Shown: positions 12,725-25,903 of the stretch, in pieces | How positions within the stretch are numbered: the stretch's first letter is position 1 | Layout of the letters: each line of letters opens with the position of its first letter | Position numbers and translations under genes: made by a program | Notes under the pieces: model-generated | Told to the model about the DNA's origin: nothing | The model's input: only the letters and a program-made list of their open reading frames with translations | The model's database searches: none | From: Sarcophilus harrisii | Lineage: Eukaryota; Chordata; Mammalia; Dasyuromorphia; Dasyuridae | Length of the DNA stretch: 64,000 nucleotides | Assembly (NCBI RefSeq): GCF_902635505.1 | Contig: NC_045427.1 | Span: 507,487,665 to 507,551,664, forward strand | Direction of reading: 5' to 3'

Positions 12725-13083
12725 ATTAAAATGAAATGTAAAAATATTAATTCACTTGTGATAATAAATATATTAAATGCTAACATAAATAATATATTTT
12801 GTGAAAACATTTTCCAAAAGAAAAATAAAACAGTGAGAAGAATGGCACTATTTTAAATATTTTGGCAAATCTCTTTAATGTCTATTTTTATAGAAGAGTG
12901 GATTGTCGTATATGCATTCTATATTTGGTTTGTTATAATGTTTTGTTTGAAATATATGAAACAAATTTGGCTACACACAGAGGTAGTTGGGGAAAAAAAG
13001 ACGACTTTTAGTATTATATTGTAAAAATCATTTTAACCTTGTGAACTCTCAAAAGTCCCAAGATCACTCTTTGAAAACCAATG
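12725..13083 (+). mobile_element. hAT-type DNA transposon fragment (MER/Charlie-like)
   Basis: Blocks such as 'aacagtgagaagaatggcac', 'tttggcaaatctctttaatg' and 'ggctacacacagaggtag', and the end 'actctttgaaaaccaatg', match a remembered mammalian hAT family whose termini read CAGTGGTTCTCAAA...TTTGAGAACCACTG. The left part is missing. A related copy lies at 50.47-50.66 kb. The exact family name is uncertain. Confidence 0.6.
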
Positions 13084-13202
13084 AGCTATAGCATTAGACA
13101 ACCACGACCAATTAGAATTCTGAGGGGAATTATAGTAGCTATAGAGATTATGTTTGCCATTGCTGTTGAAAGAATTATTGAAGGAATAATTCCAGAGCCT
13201 GT

Positions 13203-13236
13203 AACACACACACACACACACATACACACACACACC
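13203..13236 (+). repeat. (CA)n microsatellite
   Basis: A short CA run interrupted by one TA. Confidence 0.95.
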
Positions 13237-14629
13237 AGTTCATATAATATTATTAATTCAGTGGCAAATAAATGAAAAAAAGTTGTCATTTATGCTTGTC
13301 AAGGAACCTTATATAATTTATATGTACTTTATATATACTTGGGAGGAAATTCCTGTCTAAGTATGGCTAAATTTTGTTCTACCTAGTCATATTCTTTCTT
13401 AGAATGAACAAGCAGTGGGGTTCTTATATTGGCTACAACTCTGAAGTGTGTGACTCTAAAAATGTGCTCTACTTTAGAAAAAGGCCTACAAAAAAGTCTA
13501 CCTCTGTGCTTTTCAGGTTTTCATCAAGGGAGCCCTCTTTATGAGCTCATTTCATAAAGTTTTTTTTAGAGATGAGAAAGTAAGCACATTAGCTGGATGT
13601 TTCTAATGTTTTCTGATGCTTGGAGGAGGCACAACAAAGCATCATTTATGACTTTTCTATCCTTTTGGAATCTTCCTTATTTGTTATATATTGAGAATTG
13701 ATTCTCAAATATTTTTAAAACTAAGATATCTCTAATATAGTATGTATTTGTGAGGTTCAATCATTATTGCCTAATCACCTTTAAATTGCTATTATCCATT
13801 GTACAATGAATAAAGGGAGACTGCCTTTAAATGTAGTGGTTTTACCAGATGAGAACAGATTACTATAAAAAGTCAAGTCAACAAGTATCTATTAAAAGTA
13901 CCTACAGATTTTTTGCATTTCACGTCTATTTGTAGTTCTTATGTTTTCATCCATAATTGCTTTGGGGGAACATTTGATTTATTAGATCTCACATTCAAGC
14001 TAGCTCTCTAAAGGTTTACTGTTTCCTTAACTGATTTTTGCTCTTTTATAAATACTTTTCTTAATCTTTTATCATCTTCCTTAGTGATGTTTTACAAATG
14101 AGCTTATATTCTAAATGGGCATTGCCCTTTGATCTGTTTGGCAAAGAAAAGCTAAGATGATGTCTAGACTTTTTTTGTCTATTTTGTATTAAACTTCTCT
14201 AAGAAACAACAATAAACATTGTATCTTTATTTTCTCATTTTCAGATAGAAAACAAAAGCCTTTTGAAATAAAGCATGTTGAATTCTCTTTAATTGCAAAT
14301 AGTTTTCTCATTTTTATTTTTTCTTCTAATTTCATGTTCATTTTGAACAAATGGAAAGCCAAAATACACTCAACACTTTTTTTTAAGTGTGACAAAGGCC
14401 TTTCGTGCATGGGGCCTCCATGAAAGATTTATGGAAATACTGGTGGATTGCATGGCATGTAAAGGCAGGTAAGTCTTATGTAACTAACAGTTCAATTAAA
14501 GCATTCAACAATGACTCTGACCTTTGCTCTGAACAGCACATGAGACAGATGGCTATGTACAGTGTATCCTGAAATTTCCATTATCACTGCTCTATTCTGT
14601 GCTAGAATGCTTAATATATCAGTAATAAA

Positions 14630-14750
14630 CATGTAGCTCAAATTTGGTTCTGCTCCTCATATGACCTTGGAAGAGTCCCTCAATTTCTAGTCTCCATTTA
14701 TCCATCTATAAAATAAGGTACCAGATGGTTCCTCCACCTGGGTCTTTCAG
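14630..14750 (+). repeat. MIR-type SINE fragment
   Basis: 'tatgaccttggaagagtccc', then a ctccatttatccatctataaaataagg-like stretch, fit the MIR core and 3' half. Confidence 0.5.
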
Positions 14751-15104
14751 CTATGTGGAAAAGAGCTATCATAATCATGGAACAGACAAGTATAGCTTTA
14801 GCAAAAGCAATCAGTCTTAGAAAAGATACAGCAATGGGTCATGTCGTGAACTTAAGAAGGCAGTTTTCTGTCAACAGAAAAGAAATCATATTTCCCTTGA
14901 GTCTAATGTTGTGCCTACAGCCCTACCTCTCTCTCTGGTTCTTTTCTTATTGCAGACACCTCAGCCATTATGGGCTACCTCTTCTGTTCTCCAGCTAACA
15001 GTTTCTTGGTGAGTAGAATAGTGACTCAACAGCAGGTCTCCCCTTCTCTATCCTTTTTTCTTTCTGACAGTTGGTCAGACTCAGCCACATATCTTACCTT
15101 TTCT

Positions 15105-15254
15105 TTTCTTTTTTTTTGCTGAGGCAATTGGGGTTAAGTGACTTGCTCAGGGTCACACAATTAGGCAGTATTAAGTGTCTGAGGCCAGATTTGAACTCAG
15201 GTTGTCTTGACTTCAGGGCTGGTGCTCTATCGCACCACCTAGCTGCCTCTAAAT
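15105..15254 (-). repeat. tRNA-derived marsupial SINE
   Basis: The T-rich tail at the left is followed by 'gggttaagtgacttgctcag', 'tctgaggccagatttgaact' and 'gctggtgctctat', ending at the tRNA head 'cacctagctgcc'. Confidence 0.85.
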
Positions 15255-16391
15255 CTTCCCTTTCCTTTGCTTGTTTTTCTTAACTGATAAGTTATGTCTT
15301 CAACCAAATTACTTCAAGAGAACTCAATGAAAAGTACTGATTTTTAATCTTAGTCCATCATGTGTCCTTGACTATATATATAAAATTTTAGATTTTTGCT
15401 AAGAATTATATTTTCAATTTACAGAAGTCATTTATGATAGATTTATATACTTGTATTGAGTTGAAAATGTCCCTGAAACCCATATATCTTCAAGTTTTTC
15501 TTAAATATCCCTTTCTGCTTTGAGGACTGCTCATAAGAAACTAGAAAATCCTGTCTGTTTTAAGTGAGATGCTGCCAGCCTAGAGCCTTGATTCAAAGAT
15601 TCCAAAAGTTGCTGGCTAGGCAGTGGTGTTATTTGAAGCCCCAAATCCCTTCCTGGGACAATGTTCATAATAGATAGCTGAAAATGTAGTAATAATAGCC
15701 AAAGGAAGTCATTTACATTTCTTACCCTATTGTTTTATACTTGTCATCATAGATGAGAGGCTAGGGCTTTGCTCCAGGTAGGAAATGGGGGAATGGGGTG
15801 GGGAAAAGAGATAAGTTTTCTTTCTTCAGTACCATACTGCCTTTCTACAGTGCTCCAGAACTGATGTTCCTGCAGTTTGCAGTATTCTTTCTCCCTTATT
15901 AAAAAAAATTAGACTAGGAGAAGGGAAGCGAATAGGATCAATGGTAAATGGAAGCTAGGGGAATAGGGACCAGAGACCATCACTTTGTGGCACAAAAGTA
16001 CTCACAATTGTACTATTTCTCCCTGGATCTACCTGCAGTGCCAAAACTTTATTTATCTCCTGTGTTAGAATCTCTTGTTATTATTTGATTTGCCACATTC
16101 ACCTCTTTTGGACTTTCTACTTTTAAAAAGTTTCTGAGTAGACTAGAAGTCTTTAGCCTTTCTCCTTCCTTGAATCTGAATATTTTCCAACTTAGTTTTC
16201 ACCATTAGTTCCTTATGTGCCTATTTATACTAAAGTCACAAGTATCACATTTACAAAGTCACATATAATCAAACTTAATTTGGAGAATTTTGCTAACTTC
16301 TTCATAGACCTTTTCTACTTCCTTATACTCCAGAGTAGGTCTTGGTGCATAAACTTTCTTTACTTTCATTACAAAACTTCCAAGAAAGAAA

Positions 16392-16618
16392 ATAGCTAAC
16401 ATTTATATAAGACTTTAAGGTTTACAAAGTCTTTACATACCTTGTTATACTTGATCTTTACAATAATTCTCAGGAATAGGTACTTATAAACTAATGTTAC
16501 CCTTGTTTTACAAATGAGAAAATTGAGGGACTTGCCCATACAAGGGTAGTAGCAAGGGTTAAAGGCTGAATATAAACTCAAGTTCTATATTCTGTTTACT
16601 GTACCATACTAGCTCTAA
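16392..16618 (-). repeat. MIR3-like marsupial SINE
   Basis: In plus orientation it reads 'aacatttatataagacttta', 'aggtttacaaagtctttaca', then 'gttttacaaatgagaaaatt' and 'gagggacttgcccatac', with a decayed head. This is the reverse complement of MIR3-type SINEs with their 3' extension. Confidence 0.7.
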
Positions 16619-17297
16619 AACTACATGTACCATGAAGTATTTCCTGTTATCTTTGGCTGCAACAAGAAATCATTCCCACAAATTCCTTTATTTGCCTCTT
16701 CTGGTAAGTTATTCTTTCATTTGGCTGAGAGTGGTCTTTTCTCTTAGTTGCAAGCTCTTTAAATCTTATGTTTTCATTCTATAGTGAGAATGTCTGTATT
16801 GACATATTTCTTCAGTAGTGTGATAGCACACAAAATACCAATCAATTTTACTAAAGAGCCTTATAACTTTGGTATTCCTAAGATCCTCTTTTACTCACCA
16901 TTCCCCTATCATCACTACTTAAGTAGAAGACAATTGCATGCACTTTTATGTATTTCATGAATTGCCAAGGTCAAAAAATTTTATCATGCTAGTCAATCTT
17001 CAGGTGATAAGCTTTGTTGCAATTAGTAAAGCTACTTCGGGAAAGGCAGACAAAGCCTGGTCCATACTGAAAATATTTCCACCTTTGCAGGACCTAACAG
17101 AACATAATTACACTCTATTTATTTTAGAGTATTCAGGGCCACATTCATAATATTGTATCAAAGTAGAAATTGAAACTGTGCTCAGCCATATTAAAAACCA
17201 ATATTTATTCAATGCCCAAAGACTGGATAGCATTATACTTGATATTAGATAAATGTTAGAAGATGCAAGGTCACAAACAAGATAGTATGAACAGGTT

Positions 17298-17325
17298 ACA
17301 ATATAATATAATATAATATAGCATG
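17298..17325 (+). repeat. (ATAAT)n microsatellite
   Basis: About five ATAAT-type units within an AT-rich stretch that continues to about 17.5 kb. Confidence 0.85.
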
Positions 17326-18116
17326 CATATAATACATTGTATATAATGTCACATCAATAATTAATAATATAGTTAATATGTAATAATTTTAATATAGAAT
17401 TTATAAATACATGTATACATATTGTATATGCAATATATCATAGGTCCATTAAAGTATTTCTATATATCATAGGTATAAGATGTTTTATAAATAGAAAAAA
17501 TATTGATTTATTTCTCACTTGAGATTTTTTAAGCAAAATTGAGTGATCATGTCTATTATGTAACAGAAGAGATTATATCCAAGTAGAAGACTGGGCTAGA
17601 TGATTTCTGAGTACTCTTGCAACTTTGATATTCAGTTCTATATGTTTTAATCTCATACATAATACTTACATAGTATACTATAAAATATTTTATAACTGAT
17701 ACAGTACCACATAGCACTAAGTAAATACTTTTTTTTTTTTATGATAGCTGATCATAGGATTAGGATTAATAGTAAAGAAATATAGTTCCTAATCTTACTT
17801 CCAACGATTCACTCAAGTATGAACCAAACTGCTTGCTTTTTGTGTCCTCACACAAAACACATGCTTAACAATAGTAAACTTTATCATGGGCTTGTTTTGT
17901 GAATTAATATATGAACATAACACATTATAGAAACTAAACTGCTTAGCATTCAAGGACCTCTACTCACTTTATCTCACTCTAATTCCTTTTATGCATTCTA
18001 TATGTCAGCCCCCATATAAATCCTATACTTTCCAGTCAATGTTCCTTTATGCATATAGTTTCCTATCTAGATTGTCCTCCGTCATTTCCTATTTTTGCCT
18101 TTTAATTAACTACTTA

Positions 18117-18283
18117 ATTATTATTATTATTATTATTATTATTTTTTGCTGCCGCAACTAGGGTTAAGTGATTGCCCAGGGTCACACAGCTAGGAAGTGT
18201 TAAGTGTCTGACTCAAATTTGAACTCAGGTCCTCTTGACTTCAGGGCTGGTGCTCTATCCACTGTGCTATCTAGCTGCTCCTA
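18117..18283 (-). repeat. tRNA-derived marsupial SINE with (ATA)n tail
   Basis: A (TTA)n run at 18118-18142 (the SINE tail read on the other strand) is followed by 'gggttaagtgattgcccagg', 'tcacacagctaggaagtgtt', then 'cttcagggctggtgctctat' and the head 'gctatctagctgctcc'. Confidence 0.85.
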
Positions 18284-18289
18284 TTGCCT

Positions 18290-18595
18290 TTTAATTTCTA
18301 TCCATCTTTGAAAGCCTAGCTTAAATGCCAGCTTCTCCAGGAAGCTTTCCTTGATCTCCCTAACTGGTATGAATTTATTCTCTAAGAAACTTCACATTTC
18401 ACTGCTTTTTACTGTCTTATGGACTACTCAGTAACATTTTTTTTTTAAATTTTAAATTCCTATCTATCTAATAGATTATAAGCATAATGAAAGCAGGAAC
18501 TCTATGAACAGCAATGTGCTCTGCATATGATAAGTTCTTTAAAAACATGGAAATGAATTAAACTAAATTGACTATCTGACAAATATCTAATAAAA
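18290..18595 (+). repeat. LINE-2 3' end
   Basis: 'cttctccaggaagctttcct' then 'tgatctccctaac' is the classic L2 3' motif. It continues to 'atagattataagcataatga' and a decayed 'cagcaatgtgctctgcatat' end. Confidence 0.75.
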
Positions 18596-19117
18596 TGCCT
18601 TTACAATTAAAAGCTGCCTTTCTTTTTAAAAATATAAGTAAAAGACAGTGTCTTCAATACTTAGCTCACTGTATACACTGGATGAATTTTTTTTTTTAAG
18701 AAGCACTTCCAGCTTTTGATTTCAGATTTTGAATATTTATGCTTCCAAATGCCAATTCACCTCTTTCTCCAAATAATGATTCTTTATCTTTACTGCATCC
18801 CACGGGATTCAGAACTACTTCACTTAAAAAGGTGAAGAAAGGATATGGGGATGGTGCACATGTGCGATATATAATAAATACTTCAATTAACAAATCCCTT
18901 GGGAGTGAACTTCCTTTATAACTAAGTAGTTGAGAAAAAAAATTTAAATCTTCATAAATCATGTAAAAACAGAGCTTCAGTTAGTCACAAAAATACCTCC
19001 AGACACAGCTTCTATTTATCCTCTCACATAACTGAATGTACATAGAGCTGCTCATTAGAATTGTTAAATTTGAGTTGTTTATCTTCTGTAACTATGGGGA
19101 GGAAAGTTTATGCTAAG

Positions 19118-19258
19118 AGGCAATCTGGTATATTGGATAGAGGATCAGCCTTAGAAACAGAAAGACAAGCTCCTGACACATGTCAACTAAGCTTCCTTAG
19201 GAAGATAATTTACTTCTCAGTGCTGTAGGAAACTCTATAAGACTATAAATCATGGCTA
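19118..19258 (+). repeat. MIR-type SINE
   Basis: 'caatctggtatattggatag' 'aggatcagccttagaaacag' resembles the MIR head. The core is decayed. Confidence 0.5.
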
Positions 19259-20002
19259 AGTTTGTTTTATCAAAAAAAATCTCCAACATCTCTAGCTGCC
19301 TTATCCCCTTTCCTCCTTAACGGTGATAACCATTCCTATCTATTATTACCTACTCAGTACTTTCTTGCTCCTATCCACTAGGAAAATCAAAAAGATTCAA
19401 CTATCAGTCATTTACACCCATTGTATTGAATTAAATATCTTTTAGTGTGAATGATTTATTAATGGACTACTTCAAAGAATATTTTAGATTTTTAATTTCT
19501 AAATGTGAACTCAAAGGATTTATTTCTAACTAAGGGAATTTCAGGCAAGTGTCAAACCTTTCTTTTGGGAAAGCAGGGAAGCCCCCCAAATCACAGTTTT
19601 TATATTCTTTTCCTCCTTCTTGTTTTCCTAGGATAACCAAAGGTAGAAAATGGGAAGTGAAAAGGGGGGACTAAAAAGGCTTACTTCCAAGAAAGTGCTG
19701 AGATATCCTTATGTTCTATTTCTAATGAAATTTCTTTGTCACTGACTTTTAGGACCTGAAATCTCCCTATCTGTAGCACAAATCCATAGAGAAGTCCTTG
19801 CTTCCACAGTTTTCTCTGTTCTTATATTGATGTACTCATTCTTCTGTCATACTCCCAAATACATATTTAGTTGTCTGACATTCAATATTATTTTACTAAG
19901 AATTTAGATATATTTTAAATCATAAAATATTTTTAACTAATCTCAAAAAGCAGGTCTCTTCCTTGTTGAGGCTAATTCTTGATTCCATGCCCTACTGTCC
20001 TG

Positions 20003-20192
20003 GTGGCAGTATGGTATAGCATCAAGAGAACTCACTGGCTTTAGCAAAAATGATCTAAGTTAAAATCCTGGGAGCTCTTCCACTTGCTACATGTGTGACT
20101 TTGGTTAAGACATTTAATCTCACTGGGCCTTAGTTTCATCAGTTACAATGATGAATTTTGATTAGATGATTTTTATATCCATGATCAATGAT
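20003..20192 (+). repeat. MIR-type SINE
   Basis: 'ggtggcagtatggtatagca', then 'tacatgtgtgactttggtta' and 'ctcactgggccttagtttca', match MIR head-to-tail order. Confidence 0.65.
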
Positions 20193-20224
20193 ATTTCAAA
20201 AGCCTAACTTCATCAACCAACTCT

Positions 20225-21718
20225 TTCTATATTTGACCATTAGATTCTATTGGTCTATGAATTTTTTTCTTTTTCTTAAAACATTTTAGAGCCACCATTC
20301 TTTAAAAAACAATTCCTCCCTACAAACCCTCCCCTTGAAATTGCCATCCTCTCAAACTATGTTCTTATCTCTCTCTCTCCTCCCTTCCTCCTCCTCTCTT
20401 TCTCTCCTTCCTACCCCCTTTTTTTTCTCTTTTTGGCTATTAAAAACTCCTAGAAAGAATATTTTTCAAATATTTCTCCCTCTACTTCCTAACCACCCAT
20501 CATCTAATGTCCAACCTCATCCACTCTACTGAAATTGCTAATGATCCTTTATACACTCAATCCAATGGTCTTTTCTCAGTCCTCAGCCTACTAAATCTTT
20601 CTACTGTTTTTGACACAATGTTGACCATCTCCTTCTTTAGCTTTTACAAAACTACTTTCACCTGTTTTACTTCCCACCTATTCTTACTTTCTTAGCCAGA
20701 TTGCCATCTTCTTCCTAACTATCCTAGACCGTTTCCTCTTTTCTCACTATATTCTCATGTATATACAGATGATTTATAATCTTGTATAATCTCTCCGCTT
20801 AAGTCTAGTCCCATATCTCTTGTCTGCTAGACATCTCTACTTAGATGTTCTGCTGGAACCTCCCATTGAATATGAATTCATCTTCCCCCTCAAATTCACT
20901 CTTCCAAACATCCTTAAGGTATGTTTAGAGCAGCATCATACTCTCTCCCCCTTCTCCCTCCCTTGCTCCCCCATAAACTTTCTAACTTCAGTGCCTGTTC
21001 TCTCTTGTGTCTCCTATATCCTTCCCTCCCCACATCCAACCAGTGATAGGTTACCCAGTCCCACTCATTATTCCCCCATGAAATCTCTTCCTCATTACTC
21101 ACATTTCAGTCACTATTCTTTTCAGGCTCTCTCCAATTATTGTATTAACTTCCTCACTAATTTCTTTCCCTCTAATTTCTGGTCTTCCCAATTCATTTTT
21201 CTATACCAAAATAATCTTTTTAAAGCACTTACTTCAATGGCTCCCTAGGGCAAATGGGCCAAAATATAAACTCCTTAGCATGACTCTCCATGATCTTGCT
21301 ACAAAACCATTTTGCCAGATTTATATCACAATATTTCCCTTCATGTATTTATGTTTCAGACTAATTGAACTACTAGTTTCCTGAACAACACGTCTTTATG
21401 TATATTCAAATAGATTTTCTTCCTTCCTTGCAAAGCACTTCCTCCTCACTTTTCCCCTTTAGAATTCTTATATTCCTTCAAAGCTCAGCTTAATTGCCAA
21501 CTAAAGTATCGTGTATGATACCTCTTCTATCTGCTCTTCAATATTAGTCCTTCTTTCCCACAAATTCACTTTGTATAAATTTTATTGGGTTCTTTATCTG
21601 GGTTCTTGTTATATTCCTGTAACTGAGCTTCCTGAGGACATTTTATTTATGTATCCTCAGACTCTAGCAAAGTGCTCAGCAAGTAGTAGCTGTTTAATAA
21701 ATACTTGCTGAGTTTTCA
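20225..21718 (+). mobile_element. LINE-2 copy with RT remnants
   Basis: This is about 1.5 kb of L2 in sense orientation. Translated pieces resemble the L2 reverse transcriptase: 'NGLFSVLSLLNLSTVFDT' at about 20.56-20.62 kb, and a YTDD version of the YADD catalytic motif near 20.76 kb. The 3' part has 'ccttcaaagctcagcttaat' and ends with 'agcaagtagtagctgtttaa' 'taaatacttgctgag'. The frame is broken, so this is a dead copy. Pyrimidine-rich ORFs here are remnants. Confidence 0.75.
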
Positions 21719-21724
21719 TTTAAA

Positions 21725-22005
21725 GTTCAAGTCAGATGTGATCTCCTACATAAACTTCCCTGATTCACCCACCTAAAAATATTCTCTTCTTTTAAATTTT
21801 CCTGGAACAACTGCCCTGGAGATCTCCTTTATCCAGACTGTTTTTACACCATATTATACTTACCTAAGTATACACTTTATTCCCCAGTAGTATATAAGCT
21901 TTTCGAGGAGAGTAGTTATGTCATTTTAAAAAATTCTTTTTATTTCTAGTATCTATCTACCACTTCCTGGCATACAACAGCTATTTAAATGTCTGCTATT
22001 TTTAT
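21725..22005 (+). repeat. Second LINE-2 3' end, head-to-tail with the previous
   Basis: It starts with 'aaagttcaagtcagatgtga' 'tctcctacataaacttccct' and ends with 'cttcctggcatacaacagct'. It is an independent 3' end immediately after the first. Confidence 0.65.
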
Positions 22006-22184
22006 TTGTGATACTGAAGTATTTGAAGATACTAAAGTCAGAAAAAAAAAAAAAAGGATTAAACCAAGAGTCAAGAGACCCAACTCTATTGCTACTATCT
22101 AACTTAATTTGTGTGATTTTTGACAAGTTGTTTTATTTCTTTAAGTTTCAGTTCCCTTGTATGGAATTAAAAGGATGTAATAAT

Positions 22185-22295
22185 GAAAAGGGCAATGAAG
22201 AGTGCAAGATTCAGAGTCACAAGAACAGAGCCTAAATCAAGGATCTCACTGTGACCTAAGGCAAGTTACTAAACCTCTAAATATACTATGGTAGC
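22185..22295 (+). repeat. MIR-type SINE fragment
   Basis: 'gagtgcaagattcagagtca' then 'actgtgacctaaggcaagtt' 'actaaacctc' fit the MIR core. Confidence 0.5.
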
Positions 22296-22308
22296 TCTTT
22301 AAGATCAT

Positions 22309-22694
22309 TAAAAGATTCATAGTGAAGAGAATAGAATCAGGAGAACATTGTTCACAGCAGCAGCAATATTATTGGATGAAGAACTGTGAATAACTCAGCT
22401 ATTCTCAGCAATACAATCATCCAAGAAAATTCCAGAGGACTATTCACCTCTAGAGAAAAAGCTGATATTAATTGAATACAGATGGAAGCATGCTATTTTT
22501 TAAATTTTCTTTTATTTTTCCCCTTTTATTTGAATACTCTTATAAAAATGACTAATATGAAAATGTTTTATATTGTACATGTATAATTTATATCTGATTG
22601 CTTACCCTATCATGGAGGGAAGAAGGGACAAATAAAATTTGGAACTTAAAATTTAAAAACAATTTTTTAAACATTTTTATTTAAAGTTTTAAAA
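22309..22694 (+). mobile_element. LINE-1 3' UTR fragment with 8-bp target duplication
   Basis: 'agaatcaggagaacattgtt', 'attccagaggactattcacc', T-rich 'cttttatttttccccttt' and an A-rich end are the L1 3' layout seen elsewhere here. The octamer aagatcat flanks it (22301-22308 and 22695-22702). Confidence 0.75.
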
Positions 22695-23474
22695 AAGATC
22701 ATCACAAGACAGATCAGTTTGATATTCTGTTGCAGTAGAGGGTTTCCATTCTCCCTGAAAAAAAAAAATCTTCGTTGGAAGACTTTTTTTGATTAATAGA
22801 AGTATTACTGTAACTTTTTGAGAAACCAAGTGGAGTAGCTTGAGGACTTCAGAGCAGTCAGTGAGCTTCTACATTCATACTACCAATTAGAAATTCAATT
22901 AGGTAAACAACTTTCTCTTAAAATGCTAAATCTTCCTTCAAGAGTTAAATCCCACTCACAGTTTAGTATAAATTAATCTCTGAAGGAATCTAGATTCCTC
23001 AAACTGCAAGGCAGACCTGAATGGATGGGAAAACAGGACAAATAGAAGGCATAAAGACCTGAAGAGGGTCAGTGTCTGAAGACACTGACATTCTTCAATT
23101 TGTCCTAGGATGCTGGCAATACTTGGGTATTTGCCAAATTCATCAATTGCAAAGAATTCATCAAACAGTGATGAGCCTCTGAATATTTAACTAGACTAAT
23201 CCTTGAATATTCAGGGTATCATTAAAATTGGGATACTTGAGTAAAGATACCAAGACTAGTTGAAAAAGTTTCTAAATTCATTCTCCTTAATTCATCTGGA
23301 TAAATTACTAATTAATCCCAAACCTTCCCATTTTGGAAGCAAAAGTTATATGTGTATGGAATTTCATTTATCCTTTGCCTCTTTATTATCAATGTAGTAT
23401 ATACTTACTATTCGAGAGATTTTCCTATTTTTGGAAACTCGAGAAAGAATGTATCACTAGATAACAGTCTAATG

Positions 23475-23667
23475 CAAAGCTTCTTAAACTGTGGGATCAT
23501 GACCTCATGTGGAATCACATAACTGAATGTGGGTGCCATGAAATTATATTTATTATCAATAAATGTTTGATTTGCAAACTTATTTGATAAACCTATATAC
23601 CTAGGGTCATGTAAAAATATCTTGGGTGAAAAGGGGTTGCAAGTGAAAAAATTTTAAGAAGCCTTGG
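23475..23667 (+). mobile_element. hAT-type MITE with 8-bp target duplication
   Basis: The ends read caaagcttcttaaact and aattttaagaagccttgg, which are imperfect inverted repeats sharing GCTTCTTAAA. The octamer gtctaatg is present on both sides (23467-23474 and 23668-23675), as expected for hAT integration. At 193 bp it is too short to code, so it was moved in trans by a transposase encoded elsewhere. Confidence 0.85.
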
Positions 23668-24331
23668 GTCTAATGTAATGGTATCTTTAGAATAGTGAAT
23701 TTTGAAATAGCAAAGTTCTGCAGAATTTTGTTACAAAGATGCCCCATAAATATGTTGGTGCCTTTAATAACTCTCAAATCAGTAAACCAGTTATTACAAA
23801 ATTATTTATCACAACTTTTCTTTTATATATATATTCATTTATACTTATTAAGCAAAGTGTATCCTTAAGCCACATGAATGTATTGTAAGGCACTGCCAAC
23901 TAAAGACAGAGTAAACAGGTTTGAAAGCATCATCAGTTTAAATAAAATGTACAAAAAGCTATATCCCTTAAACAAGGCTAAAATATAGTTATTTTTACCT
24001 AGATTAATACTTAGAGACATAATTTCAATGACTGAGGTCAAAAGCATAAAACTGATAGTTGTTTCCATCCCCAAAGACCAATTTGCAATAACAAATGTGG
24101 CAAAATATCAAGGGAATAATTGTACCTAAGAAAATCTATTCCTTAAGGGGTCTTGGCAAGTCATAAACACAAGCATAAAGAAGACAAGATGGCAAATCTT
24201 CACCAATGAATAATTGAACAACAATTAAATTTCTCAGATGACTTTTGAAAGAGCATTGAATCAGTTTGTGAGCTTTCTCTGGGCCTCAATTTCCTTCTTT
24301 GTAAAATAAAGTGATTGGCCTAAAGCAGAGG

Positions 24332-24502
24332 TGTCAAACTCTCACCCATCTAGCCACCCACAGTCTAAATCTGATAAAAACATAATTGGAAAATGTTTAA
24401 CAAATTAAATTAAAATGCAATAGAATATAGACAATTTTAATTTGTGGTTTTAATGGGCAAAATGCCAAAGGGATTTATTTGTATTTGAGTTTGACATAGA
24501 CT
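24332..24502 (+). mobile_element. hAT-type non-autonomous transposon (probable)
   Basis: The termini agaggtgtcaaactc and gagtttgacat are inverted repeats, and the interior is short, AT-rich and non-coding. No clean 8-bp duplication was found. Confidence 0.6.
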
Positions 24503-24834
24503 AGCTCCATTGACCTCTTTTAAGGATCTTCTACACACTAAGGACTTGTTCTGCATATCAGACTTTACTTTTAAAATATCATCTTAAATAAATAATCAAT
24601 TCTTTAACTAGATGTTTCCTGGTGCCTTTTTTCTGTGCTGCCCCAACAGCAGAAGATAGAGGGATGTAAAGACTGATTTCTACGTTACTTTTGTCCATAG
24701 AGAAATTATTTACTACTCATTAATTGGAAAAAAAAATGTTTTTCTTAATTTGTTTAGATATTGTTTCCAAGAAACTTTTTTTAAAAATTTTATGTAATAA
24801 ATCTTTAAGTCTAAACTAAAAGTTCCATCTTCTG

Positions 24835-25075
24835 CACAAATTGTTTCTAGGTACTCCTTAACCTAATTACTTTCCCTCTTGGGTTAGCTCTAAACTATCC
24901 TGAATAAATATTGTTTATACATAATAGCATCCATGTTGTCTTCCCCATTAGATTGTAAGCCTCTTGAAAGTAGGGATGGGTTTTTGTATTTCTTTATATC
25001 CTGGGAGTTTATGTGAAAGGATACAGTACGGATGCAAAGTAGGAACTTTAATAAATATGTGCTTGCTAACTTGAT
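24835..25075 (+). repeat. LINE-2 3' end
   Basis: 'attagattgtaagcctcttg' 'aaagtagggatggg' and 'aataaatatgtgcttgctaa' are the L2 3' terminus. Confidence 0.75.
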
Positions 25076-25903
25076 TTGTTGTGCCTAAAAATGAGAAAAA
25101 GATCTAAGTAAACTTCTCCTAATTCCTATGTGAGAACTGATCATTCTTAATCCATGTTAGTAGAGCATACCTTCTTGTTTCCGAAACAATGAGGCAACAG
25201 CAGGAAAAAAAACTCTCATCCTAAAAGATCTTTCATTGTTTACAAGTAAAAATAAAGCAAAAATTAATTCATAAAACGGGATTGTGTCGTACTGTGAACG
25301 CTACTGGGTAACTGCCTATTAAATTTATAATCAGCACTAGCAAAGCGCTTTATGGTTTGCAAGCGCTGTGAACGTTAGCTTATTTGGGATATAAATTCTT
25401 AACCGTTAAGGAAACGAAGTTTCTGGCTTGTTATCGTTAATGGTGAAGGCCCTACAAATCTCCTTCCCAAAGTGTCTCGGGCAGGCAAACTAACTTTTGG
25501 AAAAATCACTCCTGGTCTCTACCACACGGGTCCTTCCTGGGCAGGTAACTCTGGTGAAGATCGAGAGCTGGCAGCACTGCGGGAGACAAGAGAGGACTAC
25601 GGAGGGGGAAGACGAGATGGAGATGCTGGAGGCGACTTCAACGGCTTGCTCCCCACACAAAATCCCTGCAGGGAGCACGTCGCGCCTCGGGCATCCGTGG
25701 GGTTGCAAGCAGGGACCGGGAGGGAGTCGGTCAAGGCAAAGCTCGGATCGCGCTGGGGCCAGGCGGGCTCTGCAGAGTTAGGCCCCGGACTGCGCCCCCG
25801 GAACGCCTCCCCGCCCCCGCCCCTCACCCTCACCCACCCACCCATCTCCTCTTGCCCACCGTCCACTCACTCTCCCCTTCACCCACCTTCCCCGGCTAGT
25901 TAC

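Noticed and set aside
20820-21248. 142-codon plus-strand frame as a gene
   Set aside because: It lies within a LINE-2 copy and is a compositional remnant of its pyrimidine-rich strand.
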